The notes beneath the pieces are model-generated. The model worked only from the letters and a program-made list of their open reading frames with translations. It ran no database searches and was not told the DNA's origin. Positions 44,401 to 52,136 of a DNA stretch of 64,000 nucleotides are shown here, in pieces. Origin of the DNA: Flaviflexus ciconiae. Lineage in GTDB: Bacteria; Actinomycetota; Actinomycetes; Actinomycetales; Actinomycetaceae. The stretch lies in assembly GCF_003971195.1 (NCBI RefSeq), contig NZ_CP034593.1, positions 1,302,001 through 1,366,000 on the forward strand, given 5' to 3'. The position numbers and the translations under genes were made by a program. Positions within the stretch are counted from its first letter, which is position 1, and each line of letters begins with the position of its first letter.

Positions 44401-47240
44401 GCGGGTGAAGCCGCAAGGTCGACCTCGCCCGGCCTTGACGAAGAAACCTGAAGACCGGTCAGATCAACCCTGTTGAAGGGGCTCTCATCCAGCCACTCGG
44501 TCGCATCACCCATCTCCCCCAGGTCAAACGGTGACGTGGTCGCGCCCGCAGCCGTGGCTTCAACCTGGCAGTCGGTGTTGCTACCCATGTCATCGCATTG
44601 CGGCGGATCAACAATCGACAGGTAGGAGGCCTTCGATGCAGACATGCTCGATGCCTTCACCGTCCAGTTGATCTCCTGGAACAGGCTCGGATCGGCACCG
44701 GGTGCGGGGACGTAAATCTGATCCTCACCGTTAACGATCGACACCGACTTGTCCACGCGGACGTTCGGGGAGCCGTTGATGATCTGAATTTCATCAGCAT
44801 CGGTGTCCCGTACCGGATCCGTATTCTCATCGATCGGATCGGCCTCGAGTTCAACAGTGTTGAGAACTTCGCCGGTGTTGGCAGTGTTGTAGGTTCCACC
44901 CTGCTCAACCCAAATGCCCGCGCTGCGGGTCTTGTTCCTGATTTCCCAGTCGAGGGTAAAGGCACGTCCTGAGCCTTCGGAGACACCGGTCCCCGGCTCG
45001 GGCGCGTACGGGTCGGTGGCATTCGTGCGTGCGTCCGTGTTCTCGCCGAGAACAATCTGGAAGCCGACGGTCGACTCGCGTTCAGCAGCCGTTAGCTCGT
45101 AGCCAACGAATCGGCCATTCTGGATCCAGCCACCGCTTGGAGCGGCCACCTCAACCCAAGTGGAGCCATCATAGAGTCGCACCGACTCGATCGTGTCGTA
45201 CTTGAGGAACCAGCCATTCGAGTACGGAGTATTCGAAGCGTTGATCGGGTCAATGCGCTTCAAGTCAAAGGAATCGTAGACGCTCTCCTCGATGTTGATC
45301 GTTGGATCCGACGGATCCGTGATCGTTGCATTCTCGTACCCTGCCGTGAGGCTCCACGACAGAGTGGTCGACCGTTCCTGACCTGACTGCGCAATGACAT
45401 TCGCCTCAGTCCAGCTCTTCACAATATCAATCGGTCCAGGACCGCTGGGAGACGGGACAACCGCACCAGTATCGACATCGAAGTCCTCGTCAATTACCGG
45501 CGTTCCATTGCCAGTCTCACCGTTTCCTGAGGCAACCGCTGCGTTCTCGTACTCCGTAGCTACGTCCGGGAGGTCTTCACCGAGGCGGGTCTGTTCAAGG
45601 GCGGTGAAACCCACGTAGGGACGAGCATTGAACGTGGCGGGAAGGCCGTCATCACTCGAGAACTCAAAGCGCACACCAGTCACGTCCTCAGCGGCAACGG
45701 CCGGCGTGAGCGAAGCGAGGGCAGCATCAAGCGCGGATGCATTGAGGCTAACGAAGCGGGCCGAGGTCTCCGCGGGGAAGACACTGACCTCATGCCACGT
45801 ATCCCCTACCTGAACGGAGAAGCTCAGCTCAACGTTGGCCGGAACCTCGGTTGACGGCATCGAGGAAAGCTCAAAACCATTCCAGAAGTTCGACGCCGAG
45901 TCATCCCAGACATCCTCAATAATGAGGGACTCGTTGGTGACCCAGTCGGACGACGCCACCGACTGCGCGACGAGGCTGGTAACAACGGTCTCACCCGGGT
46001 AGACGTCACGGTTCGGGCGCACGTCCTTCGTCAGGGTGACATCAATACCCGGTGCAATAACAACAACCGAATCGCGGTCAGTATCCGAATCAGACAGACC
46101 GTTCGGGGCAGTAACCTCGACGGACACACCATTATTGAGCGTGACCGAGTTCGGGGCAGCGCCTGCCGCGTCCTCGGTCGTTGCGATATCGAAGGTAGCA
46201 TCCGCACTCGCACCCACCGCAATTGTTCCGGTGAAGACGATGTCGAACCCGGAAATGGCAACCCCGGGATCAGCCGGGGTCGCCCCATTCGTATAGGCGG
46301 TGGTGATCGGATCTCCACCATCAAGCGGGTGGTAGACGACAGCGGCGTCGGTCGCACCGGCAGGCCATGTCGGCGCCGCATTGAAACCATCAAAAGTGAT
46401 CGTGTCGGTGAAGAAGTCCCGGTCCGAGATAACAAGCTCGGCTACTGGAACACCGGACTGGTTCACACCGGTGAGGGTCGCTGATGCGGACTGGCCGGCA
46501 CCGATCCGATCCTGCTGGATGTCCTTCGCCGCAAGGGCCTCGATGGGAGCCGGGGTGATCGCGAACGGGGCATTGTCCGTCACGGTCACCGGCTCATACT
46601 CGGGCTCAATAGCCGTGGCCGAGGCAATGTTCGTGACATCCTGGCGAGCAACCGACAGGTCGCTACCATCATTGCGGTCCGTGGCCCGCTGGCCTACCGT
46701 CATATCAATCGCGGCCGAGGCGCCAGCCTCGATCTCGCCAGCAAACGTAAAGCGGAGCCCAGCAACATCGGCTGGGTCGACACCCGTGGGAAGAGCCGCA
46801 GTCACCTCAGCGTTACCCGTCACCCATGCATAGGTTCCGTCTGCCTGAAGAACGTAGGCGTCCACTTGAACGGTGTCGGCACCTGCCGGAAGTGCAACAC
46901 TGTCAAGCGAAGCGAGGTCAACGATGCTGAACGGGTTGTTTGCATCCAGGGTGTCCGCGCCGTCGACCGCCGTTGCCGGGTCCTGAACAACAAGACTGCT
47001 CACCGGAATATTCGATGAGTTTGTCGCGGCAAGGGTAACCGCGGACTCAGCTCCCTCCTCGAAGTACTGCGAGGAAGGGTCCCAGTTCTTTGTGATCCCT
47101 GCATTGATCGTGCCGGGAACATTCACAGTAACGGTGGCCTCGTCAGCATCCGGCGCCGAGTTATCAGCGGAGGAAGAGACATGGTTGACGGCGGTGATGT
47201 CGGTGCCACCGGGTAGATCCTGCGGCACCTGCAGTGTCAC
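38430..47240 (-). CDS. giant DUF11/DUF5979-repeat surface protein, main body
   Basis: 2,936 codons, in frame with the signal-peptide ORF upstream but separated from it by a TAG (47241-47243). Roughly the first 1,650 residues are beta-rich, DUF11-like modules (for example VRVDKSVSIVNGEDQIYV). Then come eleven DUF5979-type modules of about 100-104 residues (42270-38560). Three are nearly identical (GELVIDKQVVGEGADLYGAG) and several carry the Cys pair CVYD...ADCTVTE. The end is MPVTGADVRNAIVLGLLLL, a helix and ARRKNA, a sorting signal with Met in place of Leu. The nominal start is a GTG directly after the TAG, with no signal peptide, so this is more probably the interrupted part of one gene than an independent one. 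If displayed, it would be a very long cell-wall adhesin. Confidence 0.85.
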   Translation of the reverse strand: MTLQVPQDLPGGTDITAVNHVSSSADNSAPDADEATVTVNVPGTINAGITKNWDPSSQYFEEGAESAVTLAATNSSNIPVSSLVVQDPATAVDGADTLDANNPFSIVDLASLDSVALPAGADTVQVDAYVLQADGTYAWVTGNAEVTAALPTGVDPADVAGLRFTFAGEIEAGASAAIDMTVGQRATDRNDGSDLSVARQDVTNIASATAIEPEYEPVTVTDNAPFAITPAPIEALAAKDIQQDRIGAGQSASATLTGVNQSGVPVAELVISDRDFFTDTITFDGFNAAPTWPAGATDAAVVYHPLDGGDPITTAYTNGATPADPGVAISGFDIVFTGTIAVGASADATFDIATTEDAAGAAPNSVTLNNGVSVEVTAPNGLSDSDTDRDSVVVIAPGIDVTLTKDVRPNRDVYPGETVVTSLVAQSVASSDWVTNESLIIEDVWDDSASNFWNGFELSSMPSTEVPANVELSFSVQVGDTWHEVSVFPAETSARFVSLNASALDAALASLTPAVAAEDVTGVRFEFSSDDGLPATFNARPYVGFTALEQTRLGEDLPDVATEYENAAVASGNGETGNGTPVIDEDFDVDTGAVVPSPSGPGPIDIVKSWTEANVIAQSGQERSTTLSWSLTAGYENATITDPSDPTINIEESVYDSFDLKRIDPINASNTPYSNGWFLKYDTIESVRLYDGSTWVEVAAPSGGWIQNGRFVGYELTAAERESTVGFQIVLGENTDARTNATDPYAPEPGTGVSEGSGRAFTLDWEIRNKTRSAGIWVEQGGTYNTANTGEVLNTVELEADPIDENTDPVRDTDADEIQIINGSPNVRVDKSVSIVNGEDQIYVPAPGADPSLFQEINWTVKASSMSASKASYLSIVDPPQCDDMGSNTDCQVEATAAGATTSPFDLGEMGDATEWLDESPFNRVDLTGLQVSSSRPGEVDLAASPAWLLRYDEVTNALSVEDTTVDALPSMTAEELQDVIGVAVTFQGSDPAETGGTISSANEFTITYETKLRETLRHDGSDQTFLAGETANLTNRVFAQSFDPVLADGEGTGALDPASVVLTGGEITVAPGKSVSPSLLIEPERDTPVTVTLSANSGTTPRNTLSPVEVWIRDDNVSSPDFWNSFTFTGLGTISAPSGSDQAVVSVYGPFGDSGAMEWIDSAPTALDSVEVPVGAEQYADIQGIEVTFTRADGGLFSQTLPAASWNASIPFTVELRDTFRDSGEEIAMEGTVENTVTVQAIGERDRSPEVTADAVVELSPGTQEIKVNKLANEGRRTVNVGVPIPWDLTVQNSGTGYLTLTELRDELPDSLLFSAEYAPVYEAEDGGTLSEDVTLEERDGELVFTWPEDGNIMQPGETFKIRIHLELQPGLQAGQEATNVIVANTVETLDQCGNTSPYQGNTGHWTQDPTSCGTSDFVQPTAGMNLYAVKGVMGSLDGAVNSLNADLACTPNLTASDGADYYRYPCIANSAIGGTDSWVLRTVNAGTTNMDELVIFDQLPVAGDKMYVSGGNRGSDYRPQITEAPTVYAPEGATYTVEVTSSSDVCTGTWSNLENQEPCEQNGETWLEAANDTDWSTVSGIRIHVDFAGTDAGTMLPGNTVDVTFETENAPATAADPSGASVTVPVENERAINQFGVRYLPANTNSWEKLTPAQVGVQLPIGSIAVTKDITGPAAAYAPSEFRADVQCTIEGAPVDLGDYSTIVLTEANEWTVQIDGIPYGAECTVTEQGDLGEFGETSRSIENDTLQVLESVDAEGNVPQAQITTLSNDYQFGDLSVSKTVETDADLGEFGPFDFVLTCQTLLGNAVTFDDAGTAVYEFTLEDGETVNIPANTIPVGSLCELTEVGSNADSIVYSGLNVTADGDTATIGVLSADTPTDVSVTNGYDAGQITLEKVVDGEGAEIFGTGEFGFDLVCIYNGDEIFTDSFSLVGGGTYTTPSMPASTSCSVVETTTGGATSTSISPAEIVVPTQDTEELSSLLVTATNTFDVGELVIDKQVVGEGADLYGAGPFEAQAQCVYDVDGVPTPVGLANEGRVTLSEANGYTATIGNLPIGADCTVTETLTGGATSSEVSGDAVIANDPAVVTVTNTFDVGELVIDKQVVGEGADLYGAGPFEAQVQCVYDVNGANTSIALANGGVVPLMADNGYSATIGNLPIGADCTVTETKTGGATSTEVSGSGSISATPAVVTVTNTFDVGELVINKELVGDGAELYGVGPFEAQAQCVYNVNGEDTPITLANDGIVPLSADNDYTATIGDLPIGAECTVVETVTGGATATEVSGAAVIAHDPVVVTITNTFDVGSISIVKKVEGGAADHPTADRTFEVTASIDTTAISEEFPDPADRTIELTEGVPFIIEDLPVGSTVTFEETALVDDDILTWGEPVFTPESVLVDDAAIDSPVEVTLTNSIERTVGTFSISKIVTGDQADNGAVPENVTINATWDEEGVTGSKTLEVPTDGTPVPLGEDLLIGTEVILTEVPLEDGSSIAWAAPAWSGDGVEIDGNSAVVTVGRNAEAAVVVENHAATSVAGLSIIKGIAGEAADEVAPETEFPVTVTWTDADDVEQVRELTINAVEPTPLGEDLPAGTVVTITEGDRPGFDTVIWDEIVISGDDVTDNGDGSADVVVSDQQDDVTLVTVTNEATWAPGTFTLVKYVEGVLLDNPDVSETVTIIATWVEADGETGDLVTVSRSIEVPVDGTPVDFGEYLPHGTEVTLVEDALAGNAAFTWAAPAWGEVEGLIINEDGTATLTIAAAQNPTVEITNVAHATLGNLSIVKELSGSGADLVPANTTYPVTATWTDILGAPQSVELELVAGEPATIENVPFGTEVTLTEGEFDVPATVTWEGAEWSADSNVTISGDGTEVVIVVEDEAGTAVSVTLDNDFDEIPADPEDPSGPDMPVTGADVRNAIVLGLLLLAAGLVALYTARRKNA

Positions 47241-47828
47241 CTAGAGGTGGAGGGTCTGTCCCGGCTCCATTCCTTCGCCGTCCTGCGTCAGATGGAGCAC
47301 GTCAAGGACTAGCGAAGTATCAGCGCCAAGTTCTGCAGGCTGGTCGGTTAGAGCAGTATCGCCCTCATACCAGGTAACTTCGCGGGGAACTTCTGCCGCT
47401 GCCGGGCTGATGAAGACGTTGTCAATCGGCCACCCGGCCAGCTCCGTCGGGAAATCATCTACCAGCTCAGCATTGAGACACGTCGTTTCCTGGCATTCCA
47501 GGTAGATGCTGTAGGTAAACGAATCACCCGGCTGGAGCTCTTCCTTATCGACCGACTTTCGAACGGTCAAATATTCCGGGAACTGCTCCTGCATCGGCGA
47601 GGCGGGTTCGCCCGTGGCAGCCGCGGGGAACAGCATGACGGCAGCAACGATCATGGCCAGGGCGCTGTACGCGCGCTTGCGCATACGAGTCACACTCGCA
47701 CGACTCTTAGCCAAACCCCTGCTACCTGCCGAGCTCAGCGTGGCCAGTACAGAATGACAGGCTCTCATCAGCCAGTTTGGCTGACGAGAGCGGGTGTTGT
47801 CGTCATTCAACGGATGAGGACGTTTCAC
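47241..47828 (-). CDS. N-terminal part of the giant adhesin, ended by TAG
   Basis: 195 codons from GTG 47828, with GGGGGAA just upstream. After a basic lead of 48 residues comes a signal peptide (RKRAYSALAMIVAAVMLFPA, about 50-71, cleaved near AAATG). The first extracellular domain follows, with EYLTVRKSVDKEELQPGDSF and a Cys pair (ECQETTC). The frame stops at TLHL-TAG and continues at once in the same frame as VTLQVPQDLPGG, exactly what an uninterrupted domain would read. Alone it would be a small secreted fragment without wall anchor. Confidence 0.8.
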   Translation of the reverse strand: MKRPHPLNDDNTRSRQPNWLMRACHSVLATLSSAGSRGLAKSRASVTRMRKRAYSALAMIVAAVMLFPAAATGEPASPMQEQFPEYLTVRKSVDKEELQPGDSFTYSIYLECQETTCLNAELVDDFPTELAGWPIDNVFISPAAAEVPREVTWYEGDTALTDQPAELGADTSLVLDVLHLTQDGEGMEPGQTLHL

Positions 47829-48068
47829 GTCATTCCCCCTTTTCCAGTTGTGATTTCATCGGGTGTCTCCTTTTTTGAAGTGCTGGTAAGAACGTTGAAG
47901 CTCTGCTGTCAAAGTCGCGCGTAAGAGTGGCTATGGCAGGGCATAGCTCACCCAGTAAAGGGCTTCACAAAGCTGCTACTGGGTCCAATTTCCATTGCCT
48001 CAACGCGCGATTCCGCGTGAAATCTGAGCGCAACAGGTCAGGTCAAACGACTCCAGACCTTGAGGTAG

Positions 48069-48098
48069 TATCCGTCGATCGCCATTGATCGACGGATA
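48069..48098. other. 12-bp inverted repeat in adhesin control region
   Basis: TATCCGTCGATC (48069-48080) and GATCGACGGATA (48087-48098) with a 6-base loop. No T-tail on either strand. It could be an operator or a leader hairpin. Confidence 0.5.
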
Positions 48099-48536
48099 CC
48101 GGGATTGGTGTAAAGATAGGGTCGATTGCTGAGGCACCGTCGCTGAATGCGCCGGCGGCCGCGTGTCGACACTCATGAATTCCTCGCAGTTCTCATAACG
48201 GATCACCCAAGACCGTCATGGGCTCGGGCGATATGCCGATCTGATCGTCCACCGAAAGCTTGTGCGCTTCAATGAAAGTCGGAGAACCCGCGCTCCATTC
48301 ATAAAGTTATGATTACTTTTTCAGCAATGTCTCCCCATTTGATGAGTCGTTCAAAAAATGATGAGAGGGCGAGTAATCATTGTCGTCGGCGCTTCGGTAG
48401 CCGGGTAAGACGGCCTTAGCCGAGTGCTATTAGCTTCGATAATGGCTTCATTACATCAATACATGTGCGCGTCTATCGCACATCATCGCACCGAGATTCC
48501 CTAGACCAAGATGGGTATCAAACCGCTTCTTATTTC

Positions 48537-48553
48537 ATGAGAAACTAAGAAAC
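48537..48553. promoter_or_regulatory. candidate shared regulator box B
   Basis: ATGAGAAACTAAGAAAC, 24 bases before the regulator start codon at 48577. It matches box A (35153-35169) at 14 of 17 positions. Its position fits autoregulation. Confidence 0.35.
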
Positions 48554-48576
48554 GAGTTTTTCCATCTTGTTACGAT

Positions 48577-51183
48577 GTGGATATGCCAGGCGATTCTCTG
48601 CATCCACTACCGGCCGTTGCGCGATTCTTTGTCACAGCACCGGAGGTCAGCGGACGAGAGATTCTTCGCCACGAACTATTTGAGATCATTACCTCGTCGG
48701 TACGTGAGTATCCGATCAGCGTCATTGAAGCACCGTCCGGTTTCGGAAAGACCACCGCCCTCAGCCTGTGGGCAAAGGAGCGCGAGGAGCCCACCGTTTG
48801 GTTAACCCTCGGCCAAGAGGGCAAGACAACAACGCAACTTTTCGCCTACCTTTTAGCGGCACTGCAGCGCACATTTCCCGAGTCTGACGATCTCAGCAAA
48901 CTGGTGCTCGATGTCCAGGACGGCGCGGAGTCACTACAGCCGGTTCTCGAGTCACTCTTGGACGCGATCCCTTCCGCCGGCACAACCGCTGTCATCATCG
49001 ACGAAGCACAGGCTTCCAGTCAGGACGCCCTCAACAATATTGTGGTTCCGCTGGCTCGTTACAGTGGCGGTCGTATCCGCTTCATTCTCAGCGGCACAGG
49101 TCGCCTGTCGAAGTGGATGGCAAACCCCCTTGCCAAAGGGGAGGCTATCCGGCTCGCAAACGTCGCGTTCCCATTCACGCAAAACGAAGTGAAAGAGCTT
49201 GTCGCCCTGAGTAGCGACGCAGGTGCCGATGCCGCTCTGCGCCTGTGGGAGGAGACGGGTGGATGGCCGGTGGCGGTCCGGCTACTGCTTCAAATAGGAG
49301 CCGTTGAACATCCGCCGGTCAATCTGAAAGAGCACACTCCCCCAAGCGTCCTCACCGACTACATTGAAGCGGAGATTCTGGAGAAGATCCGTCCGGAGCT
49401 TCGCGAATTTATCCTCGATGCGGTTATCGCCGACCGAGTCAATGAGAGCCTTGCCAGCGAGATGACAGGCAGCCACCTCGCTGCCTCCTACCTCGAAGAG
49501 TGCCGCACGGGCGGCCTGTTCCTCGACAGCTTCCAATACAACGGTGGCGGAACCGTGTACCGCTGGCATTCCACCTTCGCGCTTAGCTGCCGTGAGATCG
49601 CCGAGCGCACCGACCCGGCTCGGGTACAAGCCGTTCACCGTCGAGCGGCGGGATGGATGGCCGACCCATATCCGGCGGAAGCTATTTTCCATGCGCTCCA
49701 AACCGGCGACGACGACTTCGCGGTGGCAATGATCAACGAAGTGTGGATGCCGCTCGTCATGCACGGGCACACGGACCGACTGGAGGAGCGTTGCCTGCAA
49801 CTGCCGAGAAGTAGGCAACACGATGCCTCAATTATGCATATCCGCTCCGTGTGCCGCCACATTGCTGGGGACACGATCACATCCGAGTTGCTCAGAACCC
49901 ATGCCGATGCTGCCTTGGAACGACTGTCCGGTGACGAACTCAAGCAGTCCCCCACGACAATGATTTTTACGAATCTCCAAATCCTTTCAGGACACGCCGA
50001 ACTCACGGAGACTGTGGCCGAGGCCGAAAAGATCCTCGCGAAGGCGGCCCTCTCGAAGAGCCAACACCTGCACTACATGTACGTGGTCGGCTCCACGATG
50101 ATCCGCTTGCGCACCAACCCCCGTCGCGCCATCGAGCTTCTAACCGCGGCGACAATGGGTGCTCGAGAAATGGGTCTTCCGAGACTCGCGCACAGGGCGG
50201 CCGCAATGAATGCCCTCGCTCTCGCATTCGTCGGTAAATTCCATGCCGCACGCCAGATCATTGATCGCGAATCGGCAGACAACCCCAGCATGTTCGATCC
50301 AATCGACGGAAGCGTCGTCTATTGGTCGTCCATGTTCGTCGCCTATTGGCAGGGGGATATCGACCAGTTAATCAGGGACGCCCGGGTTCTCGACTCTAGC
50401 CAGCAGAAGGCAACGTGGCGTACTGGGATGGGGCGCCTCTATTTCGCGGCCACGGCAACGATCGCCCGACACGACCTCCTCGACGAAGCACTCGTCATGC
50501 TTGATAAGATACCCGACACCGTTGAGCACGGTCTCCCCTGGCCCGCCTACAAGGCAATCGCCCATGCCGGCATACTGTGGGCCCGCGGCAAGAGGCCCGC
50601 TGCCGTTCAGGCTCTTGAGCGGATCGGTTCGCACGACGGGATCACAACCGTGTTATCGATGGCGGCAGAAATGTGGCGCAGGCTTGGCTACCCCAATAGG
50701 GCCCTCAAATTGATTTCGAAGATCGACAAGAACCAGCTCACCAATTACACCGCGTCGAGCATCCAGTTCACCCAGGCTGTCATCGCATGGGACAAAGGAG
50801 ACCAGACCCTTGCCCACAATCTGCTAGACAGCTGCCTCACGCTAGCCGTTCCAGAATCAATTGCGTCGCCGTTCGTCGGTCTCGATGAATCATCGCGGGC
50901 GCTCATCCTCGCCCACATCGACCGGGGTACACCCCACGAGCATTTCCTAACCGAACGGCTGGCAACGAGTCCTTCTCATGTGGTCTCAACCCTCGAACCG
51001 AATCGCGACCTCTCCCGCCGCGAAACGGAGATTCTCCAGTACCTGGCAACGCCGATGAGCGCCGAGGAGATCGCGGAGTCCCTCTTCATCTCTCCCGCCA
51101 CCGTCCGATCTCACCAGAGGTCGATCTACCGCAAGCTCGGGGTGAAGAGACGGCGCGATGCCGTGCGCGTGGGGCTCCAGTAG
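48577..51183 (+). CDS. MalT/LAL-like LuxR-family regulator (giant-adhesin side)
   Basis: 868 residues, paralogue of the regulator at 35435 throughout its length. The P-loop is intact (EAPSGFGKTTAL, about 51-62), and Walker B reads AVIIDEAQASS. A long helical sensor region leads to the C-terminal LuxR HTH (LSRRETEILQYLATPMSAEE and ISPATVRSHQRSIYRKL). Its recognition helix differs from the paralogue by one or two residues. The start is GTG 48577 or ATG 48583; no SD is evident. It is divergent from the giant adhesin and ends 23 bases from the convergent xerC stop. It probably activates the adhesin gene in response to a bound ligand or partner. Confidence 0.9.
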   Translation: MDMPGDSLHPLPAVARFFVTAPEVSGREILRHELFEIITSSVREYPISVIEAPSGFGKTTALSLWAKEREEPTVWLTLGQEGKTTTQLFAYLLAALQRTFPESDDLSKLVLDVQDGAESLQPVLESLLDAIPSAGTTAVIIDEAQASSQDALNNIVVPLARYSGGRIRFILSGTGRLSKWMANPLAKGEAIRLANVAFPFTQNEVKELVALSSDAGADAALRLWEETGGWPVAVRLLLQIGAVEHPPVNLKEHTPPSVLTDYIEAEILEKIRPELREFILDAVIADRVNESLASEMTGSHLAASYLEECRTGGLFLDSFQYNGGGTVYRWHSTFALSCREIAERTDPARVQAVHRRAAGWMADPYPAEAIFHALQTGDDDFAVAMINEVWMPLVMHGHTDRLEERCLQLPRSRQHDASIMHIRSVCRHIAGDTITSELLRTHADAALERLSGDELKQSPTTMIFTNLQILSGHAELTETVAEAEKILAKAALSKSQHLHYMYVVGSTMIRLRTNPRRAIELLTAATMGAREMGLPRLAHRAAAMNALALAFVGKFHAARQIIDRESADNPSMFDPIDGSVVYWSSMFVAYWQGDIDQLIRDARVLDSSQQKATWRTGMGRLYFAATATIARHDLLDEALVMLDKIPDTVEHGLPWPAYKAIAHAGILWARGKRPAAVQALERIGSHDGITTVLSMAAEMWRRLGYPNRALKLISKIDKNQLTNYTASSIQFTQAVIAWDKGDQTLAHNLLDSCLTLAVPESIASPFVGLDESSRALILAHIDRGTPHEHFLTERLATSPSHVVSTLEPNRDLSRRETEILQYLATPMSAEEIAESLFISPATVRSHQRSIYRKLGVKRRRDAVRVGLQ

Positions 51184-51206
51184 AGCAACCGATTCGGGTC
51201 GTGTTG

Positions 51207-52136
51207 CTATGCGCGCGGGTGTGCCTGACCGAAAGCGCTCCGAAGCCTTTCTGGCGATACGTGAGTGTAGCGTTGGGTCGTTCCCAAGGACGAGTGCCCG
51301 AGGAACTCTTGAACTGTGCGCAGGTCCGACCCACCATCCAGCATGTGGGTGGCCGCCGAGTGGCGCAGGTCGTGCGGTGCAGTATCGGCAATACCCGCCA
51401 GGCCGCTGAGCCTGTGGAGGATTCCGCGTAGCGTCCGCGGGTCGAGCCGGCCTCCCCGGTCCCCGAGGAAGAGTGCGTCCGTTGGCTTCACGAGAAAGGA
51501 CGGACGAACCTCGCGGTAGGCATCGAGTGCCTCCTGCGCTGGCGCGCCGAGGGGCACGATTCGTTCAACGCCGCCCTTACCGAATACTCGGACGGTATCG
51601 CCTTCGATATCGGTCGTGTTGAGCCCCGTCAGTTCACTCACTCGCAAGGCGGATGAGTAGAGCAGTTCGCAGGCCGCCCAGTTGCGGATCTTCGACTTGT
51701 TGCCGCGCTCGGCCACGTCCTTGGCGTAGTCGAGGAGTTTCCCGGCATCACCGACCGACAGCACGTGTGGGAGGCGTGAATCCGGGGACGGAGAAGAAAG
51801 CCGGGCACCGGCATCCTTCTCCGTCACACCCTGCTCGGCAAGCCATGCGGTGAAGGACTTAATGGCAGCGGCACGCCGCGCAAGACTCGACCTGGACGAT
51901 CCCGCACGCTGCTGGGTTCCGAGCCACGACCGCAGGTCTTCCAGCTCAAGGTTCTCCAGCCCAAGATCAGCGACGGTCAGGTCATCACTCCTGGCGCCGA
52001 CAAGAGCCGACAGGTATCCGAGCAGATTCCGGGCGTCCGACAGGTACCCGGAGACGGTGTGATCGGACAGTCCCCGACGCACGGAAAGCTCACGCCCGTA
52101 GGCGTCAATGAGGGAAGAAACGGCGAGCGAACTCAT
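51207..52136 (-). CDS. xerC: tyrosine recombinase XerC
   Basis: 309 residues, family length. XerC with XerD resolves chromosome dimers at dif. The N-terminal SAM-like domain (YGRELSVRRGLSDHTVSGYL) and the catalytic domain are present, with Arg in YSSALRVSELTGL, Lys in FGKGGVERIVPLG, HDLRHSAATHML, LGHSSLGTTQRYTHV and the nucleophile Tyr in that last block. Its start overlaps the dprA stop as ATGA, so the two are coupled. The dprA-xerC order is usual in actinobacteria. Confidence 0.93.
   Translation of the reverse strand: MSSLAVSSLIDAYGRELSVRRGLSDHTVSGYLSDARNLLGYLSALVGARSDDLTVADLGLENLELEDLRSWLGTQQRAGSSRSSLARRAAAIKSFTAWLAEQGVTEKDAGARLSSPSPDSRLPHVLSVGDAGKLLDYAKDVAERGNKSKIRNWAACELLYSSALRVSELTGLNTTDIEGDTVRVFGKGGVERIVPLGAPAQEALDAYREVRPSFLVKPTDALFLGDRGGRLDPRTLRGILHRLSGLAGIADTAPHDLRHSAATHMLDGGSDLRTVQEFLGHSSLGTTQRYTHVSPERLRSAFGQAHPRA

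Larger units (their letters stand above)
47829..48576. other. 750-bp divergent control region, giant adhesin / LuxR gene
   Basis: No gene; the frame at 48000-48206 has no protein character. It contains a 12-bp inverted repeat (48069-48098) and AT-rich boxes with TGATGAG (48337-48352, 48357-48379, the latter also with GAGTAATCA). It also has the ATGAGAAA box at 48537. GAGTAATCA is shared with 35221-35229 in the pilus control region. Confidence 0.5.

Noticed and set aside
48000..48206. 68-residue minus-strand ORF upstream of the giant adhesin
   Set aside because: It overlaps the inverted repeat, has no start signal and no protein-like composition.
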